From Mycoplasmatota bacterium (GTDB taxonomy: Bacteria > Bacillota_I > Bacilli_A > MAG-NZ), in the NCBI GenBank assembly GCA_018394315.1, contig CP074575.1, positions 709,501 to 773,500 of the forward strand: a stretch of DNA of 64,000 nucleotides. Reading direction: 5' to 3'. The notes under the pieces are model-generated. The model saw nothing but the letters and a program-made list of their open reading frames with translations. It did no database searches and was not told where the DNA came from. The translations under genes and the position numbers were made by a program. Shown here one piece after another: positions 7,574 through 16,500 of the stretch (position 1 is the stretch's first letter; each line of letters begins with the position of its first letter).

Positions 7574-9346
7574 CTTTAATTTATGTGACTGATCAGTATA
7601 AGTTGTATGAAGATATTTATGTGCAGCATGACTACCTGGTTTTTCTAAATATTTTTCGTAAGCTCTTTGAATAACAGGAGACATGTGTGATTTCCTAAAT
7701 TCAACATCTTCTTTATCTGATTGATATAAGGCTTGAGCTCTTAATTCAGCTACGTCCAATCCTTGCATGAATTCTTCACGTACGATTGGTTGTCCACCAC
7801 CGTTTACGCATCCACCAGGGCATCCCATAAACTCAATGAAGTGATACTCTTTTTCACCTTTATCAAGGATTTCAAACATTTTTTTAATACCTTGACCACC
7901 ATGAACGATTGCTACATTCACTTCTAAACCAGTCTTAGGTAATTTTAATGTTGCTTCTTTAATGTTTTCTTCTACACCACGAACTGCGTGTATATCTAAG
8001 TTTGGTAATGGTTCACCTTCTAAAATTTCATAAACAGTTCGTACTGCAGCTTCCATAACTCCACCAGAAGCTCCAAATATTGTTCCTGCACCTGTATATT
8101 GCGCAAGCTCGTTTTCAGGTTTATAATCCTCTAAATGACGGAAGTTAATACCATGTTGCTTAATCATTCTCGCTAATTCTCTAGTTGTTAATACTGCATC
8201 TACATCTCTTATTCCATCTTGTTCCATTTCTGGACGAGCGATTTCATATTTCTTAGCTGTACATGGCATAATTGAAACCATATAAACCTCAGAAGCATCT
8301 TTATTAAGTTCATCAGGAGCATAGAAATTCTTCATAAATGCACCTTGCATCATATGAGGAGATTTAGCACTTGAAAGGTTCGGTAAATATTCTGGACGAT
8401 ATTGTTCAATATAGCGAAGCCATCCTGGAGAGCAAGATGTGAATAATGGTAATGGTCCACCATTCTTCACTCTATCGATAAACTCAGTACCTTCTTCCAT
8501 AATCGTTAAGTCAGCAGCATAGTTAGTATCTGTAACTAAGTCAAAACCTAATTCTTTAAGTGCACGGTACATTTTACCTTCAACTTCTCTTACTGGTGTT
8601 CCGATTGGATATTCGAATGGTTCACCAATTGCAGCTCTTACTGCTGGAGCCATTTGCACTACTACAAATTTATTAGGATCTTTAATAGCAGCCTCAACAC
8701 GTTTTATATGGTTCGTTTCTATGATTGCAGCTGTTGGACAAACTTTTGAACATTGACCGCATGAGATACATGCAATATCGTCTAATGTTTCTCCACAACT
8801 TGTTGGAGCAATTATTGTATCAATTCCTCTATTGTTAAAATCTAACGTTGCAGGTGTTTGAATTTTTGCACACACTTGTGTACAAGCTCCACATTGAACA
8901 CATTTTCCAGAATCTAATGTAATTGCAGTTGATTCATTGATTATCCTTGTGTTTGACATAAATTTATGATCATCATGATAAGTGTTTTCTACGTTGTAAA
9001 ATTGCAAGTAATCATAGAAGTAACAACTTTCCTCACGAGGACATGTCCAACACTCAAATGTATGTGTAGAAGCTAATAATTCAAGTGTTCTTATTCTTGA
9101 TTTTACAACTTCCTCAGATTCGGTTTGAACCTTCATTCCTTCATTTGCTTCTAAATTACAAGTAGCTTTTAATCCCATACCTTCGATTTCAGCAACACAC
9201 ATACGACAAGCACCAATATCACTAATTCCTTTTAAGTAACAAAGTGTAGGTACTTTGATATCTAATGATCTAGCAGCTTCTAATATAGTAGTTCCTTTGC
9301 TAACCTCAACCTCTTGGTTGTTAATTGTTAATTTTATTTTATTCAT
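7571..9346 (-). CDS. hydA: [FeFe] hydrogenase catalytic subunit HydA
   Basis: Catalytic subunit of a trimeric NAD-linked [FeFe] hydrogenase, 591 residues. Order: N-terminal [2Fe-2S] domain (Cys in CYLKG, CRMC, TCN), His-Cys3 [4Fe-4S] site (HTFECWTCPREESC), two ferredoxin-type clusters (CVQCGACTQVC and CISCGQCSKVC), then the H-cluster domain with motifs TSCSPGW, MPCTAKK and GCPGGC. The first motif has Ser where the clostridial CpI enzyme has a second Cys (TSCCPGW). There is no extra C-terminal [2Fe-2S] domain as in some HydA. It follows hydC and hydB in one operon. Complex I NuoG is excluded by the H-cluster motifs. Confidence 0.93.
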   Translation of the reverse strand: MNKIKLTINNQEVEVSKGTTILEAARSLDIKVPTLCYLKGISDIGACRMCVAEIEGMGLKATCNLEANEGMKVQTESEEVVKSRIRTLELLASTHTFECWTCPREESCYFYDYLQFYNVENTYHDDHKFMSNTRIINESTAITLDSGKCVQCGACTQVCAKIQTPATLDFNNRGIDTIIAPTSCGETLDDIACISCGQCSKVCPTAAIIETNHIKRVEAAIKDPNKFVVVQMAPAVRAAIGEPFEYPIGTPVREVEGKMYRALKELGFDLVTDTNYAADLTIMEEGTEFIDRVKNGGPLPLFTSCSPGWLRYIEQYRPEYLPNLSSAKSPHMMQGAFMKNFYAPDELNKDASEVYMVSIMPCTAKKYEIARPEMEQDGIRDVDAVLTTRELARMIKQHGINFRHLEDYKPENELAQYTGAGTIFGASGGVMEAAVRTVYEILEGEPLPNLDIHAVRGVEENIKEATLKLPKTGLEVNVAIVHGGQGIKKMFEILDKGEKEYHFIEFMGCPGGCVNGGGQPIVREEFMQGLDVAELRAQALYQSDKEDVEFRKSHMSPVIQRAYEKYLEKPGSHAAHKYLHTTYTDQSHKLK

Positions 9347-9357
9347 ACGTTCACCTC

Positions 9358-10719
9358 TTACTTAAAGCACTTTCCAGCAGCACATTCATGTTCATTAATG
9401 TGTGCTAAAAATTCGTCTTTAAAGCTATTCATAGCTGTATGCATAGTCATTCCTACTGCTTGCCCTAAACCACATAATGATGCTGTTCTAAGATGCTCTG
9501 CTAGTTCAATTAATTTATCTAAATCTTTTAAGGAAGCGCTTCCTTCTTTGATTTTTTCTAGTAACTGTGCAGCTCTTTTTGTACCTACTCTACAAGGCGT
9601 ACATCTACCGCAAGATTCAATGTTTAATAAGTCTACATTGAAATGAGTAAAGTCTACCATACAAGTTTTATCATCTAAGATTACTACTCCACCTGAACCA
9701 ACCATAACTTGACGTTCTTTGAATTCAGGAAAAGCAACTGGTAAATCGATATCTTCACTACCTAACATAGTGACATTTGGAGACCCAGTTACGAATGCTT
9801 TGAATTTTCTGTTATCACGCATTCCACCACCAAGTTCAATTAATTCTCTAATAGTTATTCCAAGAGGAACTTCAACAGTTTTTGGACTATTCAAATGACC
9901 AGTTAATGTGAATACTTTTGATCCTTCACTACCTGGAATACCTGTTGATTTATACCAATCAGCACCGTTTAGAATAATTTGCGGTACAACTGATAATGTT
10001 TCAACATTGTTTATTAATGTTGGTTTGCTAAATAAACCTTTAACAGCTGGGAATGGAGGTTTACTTTTTGAGTTACCTCTATTACCTTCTATAGAGTTAA
10101 TAATCGCTGATTCCTCACCACAAACGTAAGCTCCAGCTCCTCTAAACACTTCTACTTCAAAGTCGAAGTCTGTTCCTAATATTTTTTTACCTAATAAACC
10201 TTTTTCTTTAGCATCTTCAATAGCTTTATTTAATACTTCTAAACACACTGGATATTCATATCTTAAATATATATATCCTTTTGAAGCACCAATAGCGTAT
10301 CCCGCTAATGCCATACCTTCAAGTACTGAATGTGGATCCTGACGCATTAATACGCCATCTATAGTTGCTGCAGATTCACCTTCATCAGCATTACATATAA
10401 TATACTTTTGACCTTTTTCTTTTGGAATGAATCCCCATTTTAATCCAGTTGGGAATCCCCCACCAGAACGACCCTTTAATCCTGAGTCTTTTACTACTTC
10501 AGTAACCTCTTCAGGTTTCATTTCAGTGATAGCTTTGTTTAGTGCAAAATATCCATCTCTAGCGATATATTCATCAATTGAATCCTTGTCAATGACATAC
10601 GAATTTTTTAAAACTATGCGAACTTCTTTTTCTTTGTTTGTACGATAATCTTTATCAAACTTATTTCCAACACGTTTTAACGTATCGTCTTTTATTTTCT
10701 TCAGTAATTTGATATCCAT
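9358..10719 (-). CDS. hydB: Hydrogenase flavin subunit HydB (NuoF-like), core only
   Basis: Binds FMN, NAD(H) and one [4Fe-4S] cluster; exchanges electrons between NAD(H) and the HydA clusters. 453 residues. Seen: the FMN/NAD glycine-rich segments GRSGGGFPTGLKW and GAGAYVCGEESA, and the cluster motif CGRCTPCRVGT with a later Cys (ASLCGLG). The protein lacks both the N-terminal thioredoxin-like domain and the C-terminal two-[4Fe-4S] domain of larger HydB (about 600 residues), ending shortly after CAAGKC. The missing C-terminal clusters matter in bifurcating enzymes, so this may be a simpler NADH-linked hydrogenase. Confidence 0.92.
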   Translation of the reverse strand: MDIKLLKKIKDDTLKRVGNKFDKDYRTNKEKEVRIVLKNSYVIDKDSIDEYIARDGYFALNKAITEMKPEEVTEVVKDSGLKGRSGGGFPTGLKWGFIPKEKGQKYIICNADEGESAATIDGVLMRQDPHSVLEGMALAGYAIGASKGYIYLRYEYPVCLEVLNKAIEDAKEKGLLGKKILGTDFDFEVEVFRGAGAYVCGEESAIINSIEGNRGNSKSKPPFPAVKGLFSKPTLINNVETLSVVPQIILNGADWYKSTGIPGSEGSKVFTLTGHLNSPKTVEVPLGITIRELIELGGGMRDNRKFKAFVTGSPNVTMLGSEDIDLPVAFPEFKERQVMVGSGGVVILDDKTCMVDFTHFNVDLLNIESCGRCTPCRVGTKRAAQLLEKIKEGSASLKDLDKLIELAEHLRTASLCGLGQAVGMTMHTAMNSFKDEFLAHINEHECAAGKCFK

Positions 10720-10721
10720 AA

Positions 10722-11192
10722 TTAAATCCCTTTTAATAATTCAGTAACTTTATCTATAGTTACTTTATTATGAGTTTTATGATTGATTATCACGTTAGGC
10801 GCTAGTTCGCACTTACCTAAACATCTACCTATTACAACTGAGAACTCCTTGTTCCTAGATGTAGAGTTAGGCTCGCATTTCGTTATTTCGCATACTTTTT
10901 TAAGAATGTCATTTGCTTCTTGTACATAGCACGTAGTCCCTACACAAACTTCTATGATGTTTTTACCTTGTATATCACTTGTAAAGTAATCATAGAAAGT
11001 AACAATTCCACTGATTTTTGATATTGAAGCGTCATGGTGTTTACCAATTACTCTTTGAATTTCTACTGGCACTCCACCGAATACTTTCTGAGCAAGGTGA
11101 ATTGATTTAAGAAGACCAGCTTGATCTTTTGCGTTTTCAGCAATGCTTTTCTCGAATTCTGCCAATTGCTCGGGAAGAAATTTATTCTTCAT
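10722..11192 (-). CDS. hydC: Hydrogenase [2Fe-2S] subunit HydC (NuoE-like)
   Basis: Thioredoxin-like [2Fe-2S] subunit of the trimeric hydrogenase, 156 residues, the usual size. The four cluster ligands are visible as CVGTTC and CLGKC. First gene of the hydCBA operon; ribosome binding site AAGGAGGG precedes the ATG and hydB begins 2 bases after its stop. The palindrome at 11291-11310 lies about 100 bases upstream of its start. Confidence 0.93.
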   Translation of the reverse strand: MKNKFLPEQLAEFEKSIAENAKDQAGLLKSIHLAQKVFGGVPVEIQRVIGKHHDASISKISGIVTFYDYFTSDIQGKNIIEVCVGTTCYVQEANDILKKVCEITKCEPNSTSRNKEFSVVIGRCLGKCELAPNVIINHKTHNKVTIDKVTELLKGI

Positions 11193-11290
11193 TCTTTTCC
11201 CTCCTTTAGGTTGTTGTATTATTTTAACATATTTTGATACTCTGATTCTACATACAATATACCCAAATATAACGAAATATATATTTTATA

Positions 11291-11310
11291 TTCGTAACAA
11301 ATGTTACAAA
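11291..11310 (-). promoter_or_regulatory. Palindromic candidate operator upstream of hydCBA
   Basis: On the plus strand TTCGTAAC-AAAT-GTTACAAA, an inverted repeat of 8-base arms with a single mismatch. 18 of 20 bases match the motif at 1378-1397 (opposite orientation). It is in the 260-base divergent region between hydC and the DJ-1 gene, so it could affect either. A redox regulator such as Rex is possible, not shown. Confidence 0.5.
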
Positions 11311-11452
11311 TATTATATCAAGTTTTATTTTTCATACTGTACAAAAAATGTGTTAAATACAGGTAACACTCTATTGTTGGCTATAATCTATTGTTTTGGT
11401 ACATTACTACTGGATAATTGTTGTGGTAAAATGTATCTATGGAGGTGGGAAA

Positions 11453-12013
11453 ATGAGAGTTGCTTATTATTTATACGACGGATACTCACAAATAGAAATA
11501 TCTATTCCTGAGTTTTTATTTAGGAAAGAGGAAACAATGACTTTATCAAGTAATCAAGATGTGGTTGTTTGTCAAGGGGGTAAAAGATCACTTATTGACT
11601 ATTCGGTAAGCGAAGTAAATCCAGAAGATATCGATGTTCTTATTATTCCTGGTGGGAAAGCAAACATTGAGGAAGACATACTTAAGTTGATAAAGGATTG
11701 TGAGAAACAAGGAATAGTCATCGGAGCTATTTGTGCTGGTGTTGATTATTTACTCCATGCAGGGGTTCTAAATGATAGAAAATATACTGGTTTCTTTGAT
11801 CCTGATAAAACTTATGATTTTTTACCGAAAGATGGGATATTAACTTATAAAATGTACGAAAGTGACAAGAATATAATTACCGCAAGACCAGAAGCATATT
11901 TGGAATTCGCTTTAGAATTATATCATTTAGCTGGATTCAGGATAGATTCTACGGATGGTTTTGTGGAATGGTTTAAAAGTCCGCTTTGTTGGACTAAGGA
12001 AAAAATCGATTAA
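11453..12013 (+). CDS. DJ-1/PfpI family protein
   Basis: Small class I glutamine amidotransferase-like fold protein of 186 residues. The nucleophile elbow GAICAG holds Cys94, and the PGG loop is at 66-68. Family members include protein deglycases/chaperones and ThiJ-like proteins; the specific job cannot be read here. The start at 11453 was chosen because GGAGGTGG lies just upstream; an earlier in-frame start would run through the promoter region. Single-gene unit ending in a strong terminator. Confidence 0.85.
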   Translation: MRVAYYLYDGYSQIEISIPEFLFRKEETMTLSSNQDVVVCQGGKRSLIDYSVSEVNPEDIDVLIIPGGKANIEEDILKLIKDCEKQGIVIGAICAGVDYLLHAGVLNDRKYTGFFDPDKTYDFLPKDGILTYKMYESDKNIITARPEAYLEFALELYHLAGFRIDSTDGFVEWFKSPLCWTKEKID

Positions 12014-12039
12014 CATGATATGTTAATTGATTTTTTTTG
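12004..12039 (+). terminator. Terminator after the DJ-1 family gene
   Basis: Near-perfect 13-bp stem with arms AATCGATTAACAT and ATGTTAATTGATT, three-base loop, then eight T. Confidence 0.92.
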
Positions 12040-12144
12040 TTCTAAATAGATAATTAATATCCTGGAAGTAAATTACCAATTAATATTTTATCCATATATG
12101 ATATAATATTTAAGCATTAAATGTTATGAATGGAAGTAAACTAT

Positions 12145-13437
12145 ATGAAAAAAATTATACTATTAATGATTGTGATTTTAGTAGGGTGCACAAAGAGTAT
12201 GGAACCTATAAAAATCGAGGAAGCTACAAATGAAACTACTATAGATTGTGAGAAATTTCCTTCTGCAACAGCGTGTATAGACAAAGGGGAAACAACTAAA
12301 CCAATCATTATTCCAGAGGTGATTGAGCAGACTGATCCTGATCCAATTCCTGATCCGGAACCGGAAACAGAACCAGTGCCAGAACCTGAGCCATACGATA
12401 TTTGTGATGACTACCCTAATCACGCGGAGTGTTTGGAGCCATTAACAAGTTTTCAAGTTTACACTCACGAGAGTGGAAATGATTATTTTGATTCGTTTAT
12501 AAGTATGAAATTATATATAGCATCTGATCAAAGAGGTTTTGATTATGTATCAATATATAGGAGACTAGGAGAAAAGTATCATCAAATAAGTGATAAGTAC
12601 CATAATTATGATGGTGTAGTTAATATAAAGACTATTAATGATAATCCAAGCAATACACATTATCTGTCTGAGGAGTTATATAATTTAATAAAATTTTCTA
12701 TTGCTAATTATGATTTAACAGAAGGTTATTTTGATATTTCTATTGGACCTGCTTCAAGTATTTGGCATTATTATAGAGAAAGATGTCTTGGCTATGATAA
12801 TCTTGTGCCATACTTTTGTAGCGTACCGAAAGTGGATGAGTTAAATAATGTAAGAAATTACATTGATATAGATAAGATTGTTCTAAATGATGATGAAATG
12901 TCAATAACAATGGAAGAAGGAATGAGTCTTGATTTAGGTGGAGTAGCTAAAGGATATTTTGTTGAGATGTTAGCTGATGAGTTTATGAAAAACGGGCTTA
13001 GAGCCTTCTTGATAAATGCAGGTGGTAATATTAAGACATACGGGAATAGACCACAGGATGAATTTTATACAATCGGTGTTCAAGATCCAACAAAACCAAG
13101 AGGGGAAGCTAAGTTACCATTTTCTTTGAATATTCCTGGAGGTTATTCTGTTGTTTCATCTGGAGATCAAATAAGATATTATGAAGTGGATGGTGAAATA
13201 TATCATCATATCGTTAATCCATATAATTTATTTCCGGATAGACATTCAAGACAAGTTACGATTATTACAAATGATTCACGAGCTGCTGACATTTTATCGA
13301 CAAGTGTATATTTAATGACTATAGAAGAAGGTATAGAATTCGTAGATAATTTAGATAATGTTGAAGCTATTTGGTATGGACTTGATGATGAAGTTTATTT
13401 TTCTAAAAATGCACTTGATTTTATTGTTTTTGATTAG
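12145..13437 (+). CDS. apbE: Lipoprotein FAD:protein FMN transferase (ApbE family)
   Basis: ApbE attaches FMN covalently to Thr/Ser of RnfG, RnfD and other extracytoplasmic flavoproteins, using FAD. 430 residues from the ATG at 12145 (GGAAG 8 bases upstream), which gives a clean lipoprotein signal with Cys15; the ATG at 12130 would add five residues. A Pro/Glu-rich linker with two C-x8-C motifs (CEKFPSATAC and CDDYPNHAEC) links anchor and enzyme; these look like a duplicated motif and may form disulfides. The ApbE signature DLGGVAKGY is near residues 263-272, followed by NAGGNIKTYG. A TATAAT at 12102-12107 may be its -10. The neighbouring FMN-binding-like lipoprotein is a plausible substrate, as are Rnf subunits. 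Confidence 0.93.
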   Translation: MKKIILLMIVILVGCTKSMEPIKIEEATNETTIDCEKFPSATACIDKGETTKPIIIPEVIEQTDPDPIPDPEPETEPVPEPEPYDICDDYPNHAECLEPLTSFQVYTHESGNDYFDSFISMKLYIASDQRGFDYVSIYRRLGEKYHQISDKYHNYDGVVNIKTINDNPSNTHYLSEELYNLIKFSIANYDLTEGYFDISIGPASSIWHYYRERCLGYDNLVPYFCSVPKVDELNNVRNYIDIDKIVLNDDEMSITMEEGMSLDLGGVAKGYFVEMLADEFMKNGLRAFLINAGGNIKTYGNRPQDEFYTIGVQDPTKPRGEAKLPFSLNIPGGYSVVSSGDQIRYYEVDGEIYHHIVNPYNLFPDRHSRQVTIITNDSRAADILSTSVYLMTIEEGIEFVDNLDNVEAIWYGLDDEVYFSKNALDFIVFD

Positions 13438-13457
13438 TGAATGTGGGATATTGTAAA

Positions 13458-13486
13458 TTTACATGATACTGCGTTTTTGATATAAT
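13458..13486 (+). promoter_or_regulatory. Promoter for the 1302-residue lipoprotein
   Basis: TTTACA (13458-13463), 17-base spacer, TATAAT (13481-13486). The -35 overlaps a 12-bp perfect palindrome TGTAAATTTACA (13452-13463), a possible operator. Confidence 0.75.
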
Positions 13487-13510
13487 GAGTTGTAAAAGAG
13501 GGGCTAAAGT

Positions 13511-16500
13511 ATGAAAAAAATATATATATTTCTAAGTTTATTTACTGTTGTTTTTGTTTTATCCGCATGTAAGGAAAAAATTATTGATATTCCTATTGAA
13601 ATGCAACAGGAAAACGAAGAGAATGATCCAGTTGATAAAGAAGACACTACAGAAACTCCAGATGATAAGACAGAAGATCCTTGTGATCCAGTTATTATCG
13701 AAGTGGAAGTACCTGTACCTGTTGAAATTGAAAGACAAAGAAAATATAAACCAGGAACTTACTTTAATTCAAGTGAGAATTCAGTTGGTACCAATGGATA
13801 TAACTTTGTTGTTGTTGTAGTTGATGGATACGGTGATATTTCGGGTGTTCTTATAGATGAAACTTATTCAAGCAAAAGGATTTATGCAGACTCTGATGGA
13901 AAACTTTATGTTTATGTCCTTGGGAATGGAACAACTGTGCCAAACTCTTATCGTTTAATTGATAAGGATTTAGATTATAACTCTTATCCAACTGGCATGG
14001 ACGCATTAACAACTGATGACTATATTGTGGGAATTCATTCTGATGAGATTAATGAACTATCTGAAATTCAAGTGAATGAAACTAAAGCATACTTAGGAAA
14101 TCAACTAGATATGGCAGGGAAATACACATATCAAAAACAAGTTGAGATGATTTCAGAAAAGATAATTACCGATAATACAACTTATGGATTCAACTTATAC
14201 GAATCAGGTAACAGTATAAAAACAGATTCCATAGCAGGAGTATCAATCCATATATCAGAGTATCTAGAACTTGTTCAAGAAATTCTAGATAATGATGCTA
14301 GAATATCTGAAAGTGATTATTTATTATCAAAAGATGATCCTATATATGGGATTTATGAACCGGGATCGTATGTTTCTTATTCAGATAAACTATTAGTTGA
14401 CGACTCATTAAACTTCGATTTTTCATTTGTTGTCGTAGATGATTTTGGAGTTATTAGTGGTGTATACTTGGACTCAACGAGTTCTGACACTATCACTGAA
14501 GGTAGTAATTCTTCTAAAGGAATTATGAAAGAAGCTTATGGCCTAGGTATTATGGCTGAGACAAGTCCTTGGTATGCTCAGGCTAATGCATTAAGTCAAC
14601 AAATTATAAATAACCAAGGAATCAAAGGAATTGAATTATTAAGAATTGATCCGCTAAATGGTTTTGATGATAGTTCAATTGATATATTAGAGACTGAGGG
14701 GCGTGTACCTTTATATACTGATTCAGTAGCAAGTGTTTCAGTTCGTGTAGATGGTATGCTTCAAGCAGTTGATAAAACTTTAAATTCCATAAAATATTCT
14801 AATTATGTGGATGGTACTTACTACAAGTCAAATAGTGGTGAAAATCATATCTTTAATTTACTGACTATTAAAGACGGAGAAATTAAGTCGATTTATATAG
14901 ATAAAGTGAAGAGTGTTTATCAAGCTCAGCACTCGAAATCTAACAATGAGTACAAGGTATTTAAATTTATACGTCTATTTAAGGTGAATAATGTTACATT
15001 ATCCGCTTCTATTAGAGTCTATCAAGACGGAGATGATTATTACTCGTTAGATGATTTTCACTATATTGGTAGTCTTGAATTAGATGACCGTGAAAAGATA
15101 AATAGAGATGAACTTATGAATTTAGATACTGTAGAGAGTGATACTTTAGTAGCAGTCCCTGGTTATTATACTGCTAGAATTGCTAAGGATAGTGACTATG
15201 TGAATTTAAATGGTTGGTCAAATTATATTAATTTAATTACTAGTAAATTTCTTGAAAGTAATGGGACAGATAGTCTACTGGTAGATGAACAGGGATTAAC
15301 TTTATATGATGATATGGCAGTCTTTAATACTACTGATATAGTGAATTTAGTAAACAAAACACTATATTCAGCAAGAAACATAGAGAACAACCTCATTAAT
15401 GAAGTGGGTAGTACACTTTCAGATAAGTTAGCTGATGGAGAGTACTTTGTAAATCTCTTACCGGAATCTACCGGATATATAAAGTTTGGATATATGACTG
15501 TTCTTGATGGGGATATTATTTCGCTATACTTTGATCATACGATTGATAATGAAACTTATTCTACAACATTATTCTCTAGCAACAAATTAACTTCTAATAA
15601 TGGATTATCGATAAATGAACAAATAGTTTTATTAATGAATACAATAATTGATAATCAAAGTACTTTAGTTAACACGATTATAGATTCCTATAACTATACC
15701 AGTGAAGAAACATTAACATCAATTAACAATTTAGAAATTTTTCAAAATGATGATTTCAAGTCACCTATTGATGATTATATTGATATATTCGAGATGTTAG
15801 TGAGGGAAGCAGCAGATGAGAAATTAGTTCAGGATGCGAATTTAATTAATGAAGAATTACTTAATAATGAAAGATACTTTAATAATTCATACTTTATTAT
15901 AGATACTACTGAAGTGGAATATTTACCTTTATCAATTTCTAATTTAGAAACCAGCAACTATTACACATTAAAATGGAGTTCAGAAAACACAAAAATTGTC
16001 GATCTCGATATTAATGATAATGGATATGATGTAGTAATTGATGACGACATCGAAGAAGATGAATTTATTACACTAAAATTACAGGTATTTTTGGAAAATA
16101 CTTATAAAATAGTGGATACATTTTACTACGAGGTTCCACTGCTTACTAGAAGAGATGAAGGGATTAGAATACTGAATAATCCAGAGTTTGATTTACCAGC
16201 TGCATTTTTACTTGAAAACCACACGTTCGAATTTCCAACTTCGGATAAAGTTCAAGTCAAATGGATTTCATCTGACGCAAGTGTTTTTGAGGACGGAGTG
16301 ACTAGAAACATTAATTCTAATAAGGAATTGATACTAACTGCTTTCGTAGATTTAAATGAGGATGGACTATTAGATAACGGTGAACCGACTAAACAGTTTA
16401 ACGTTATGGTTTTAACAGAAGAAAATGCTATTGAGAAGGTTCATAGTGCTATTGGCTTGTCTAATATTTATAAATATTTGGATAAGGATTTTAGATTAAG

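Noticed and set aside
7571-11192. Respiratory complex I genes nuoGFE
   Set aside because: Catalytic subunit carries H-cluster motifs TSCSPGW, MPCTAKK and GCPGGC; no membrane nuo genes adjoin.
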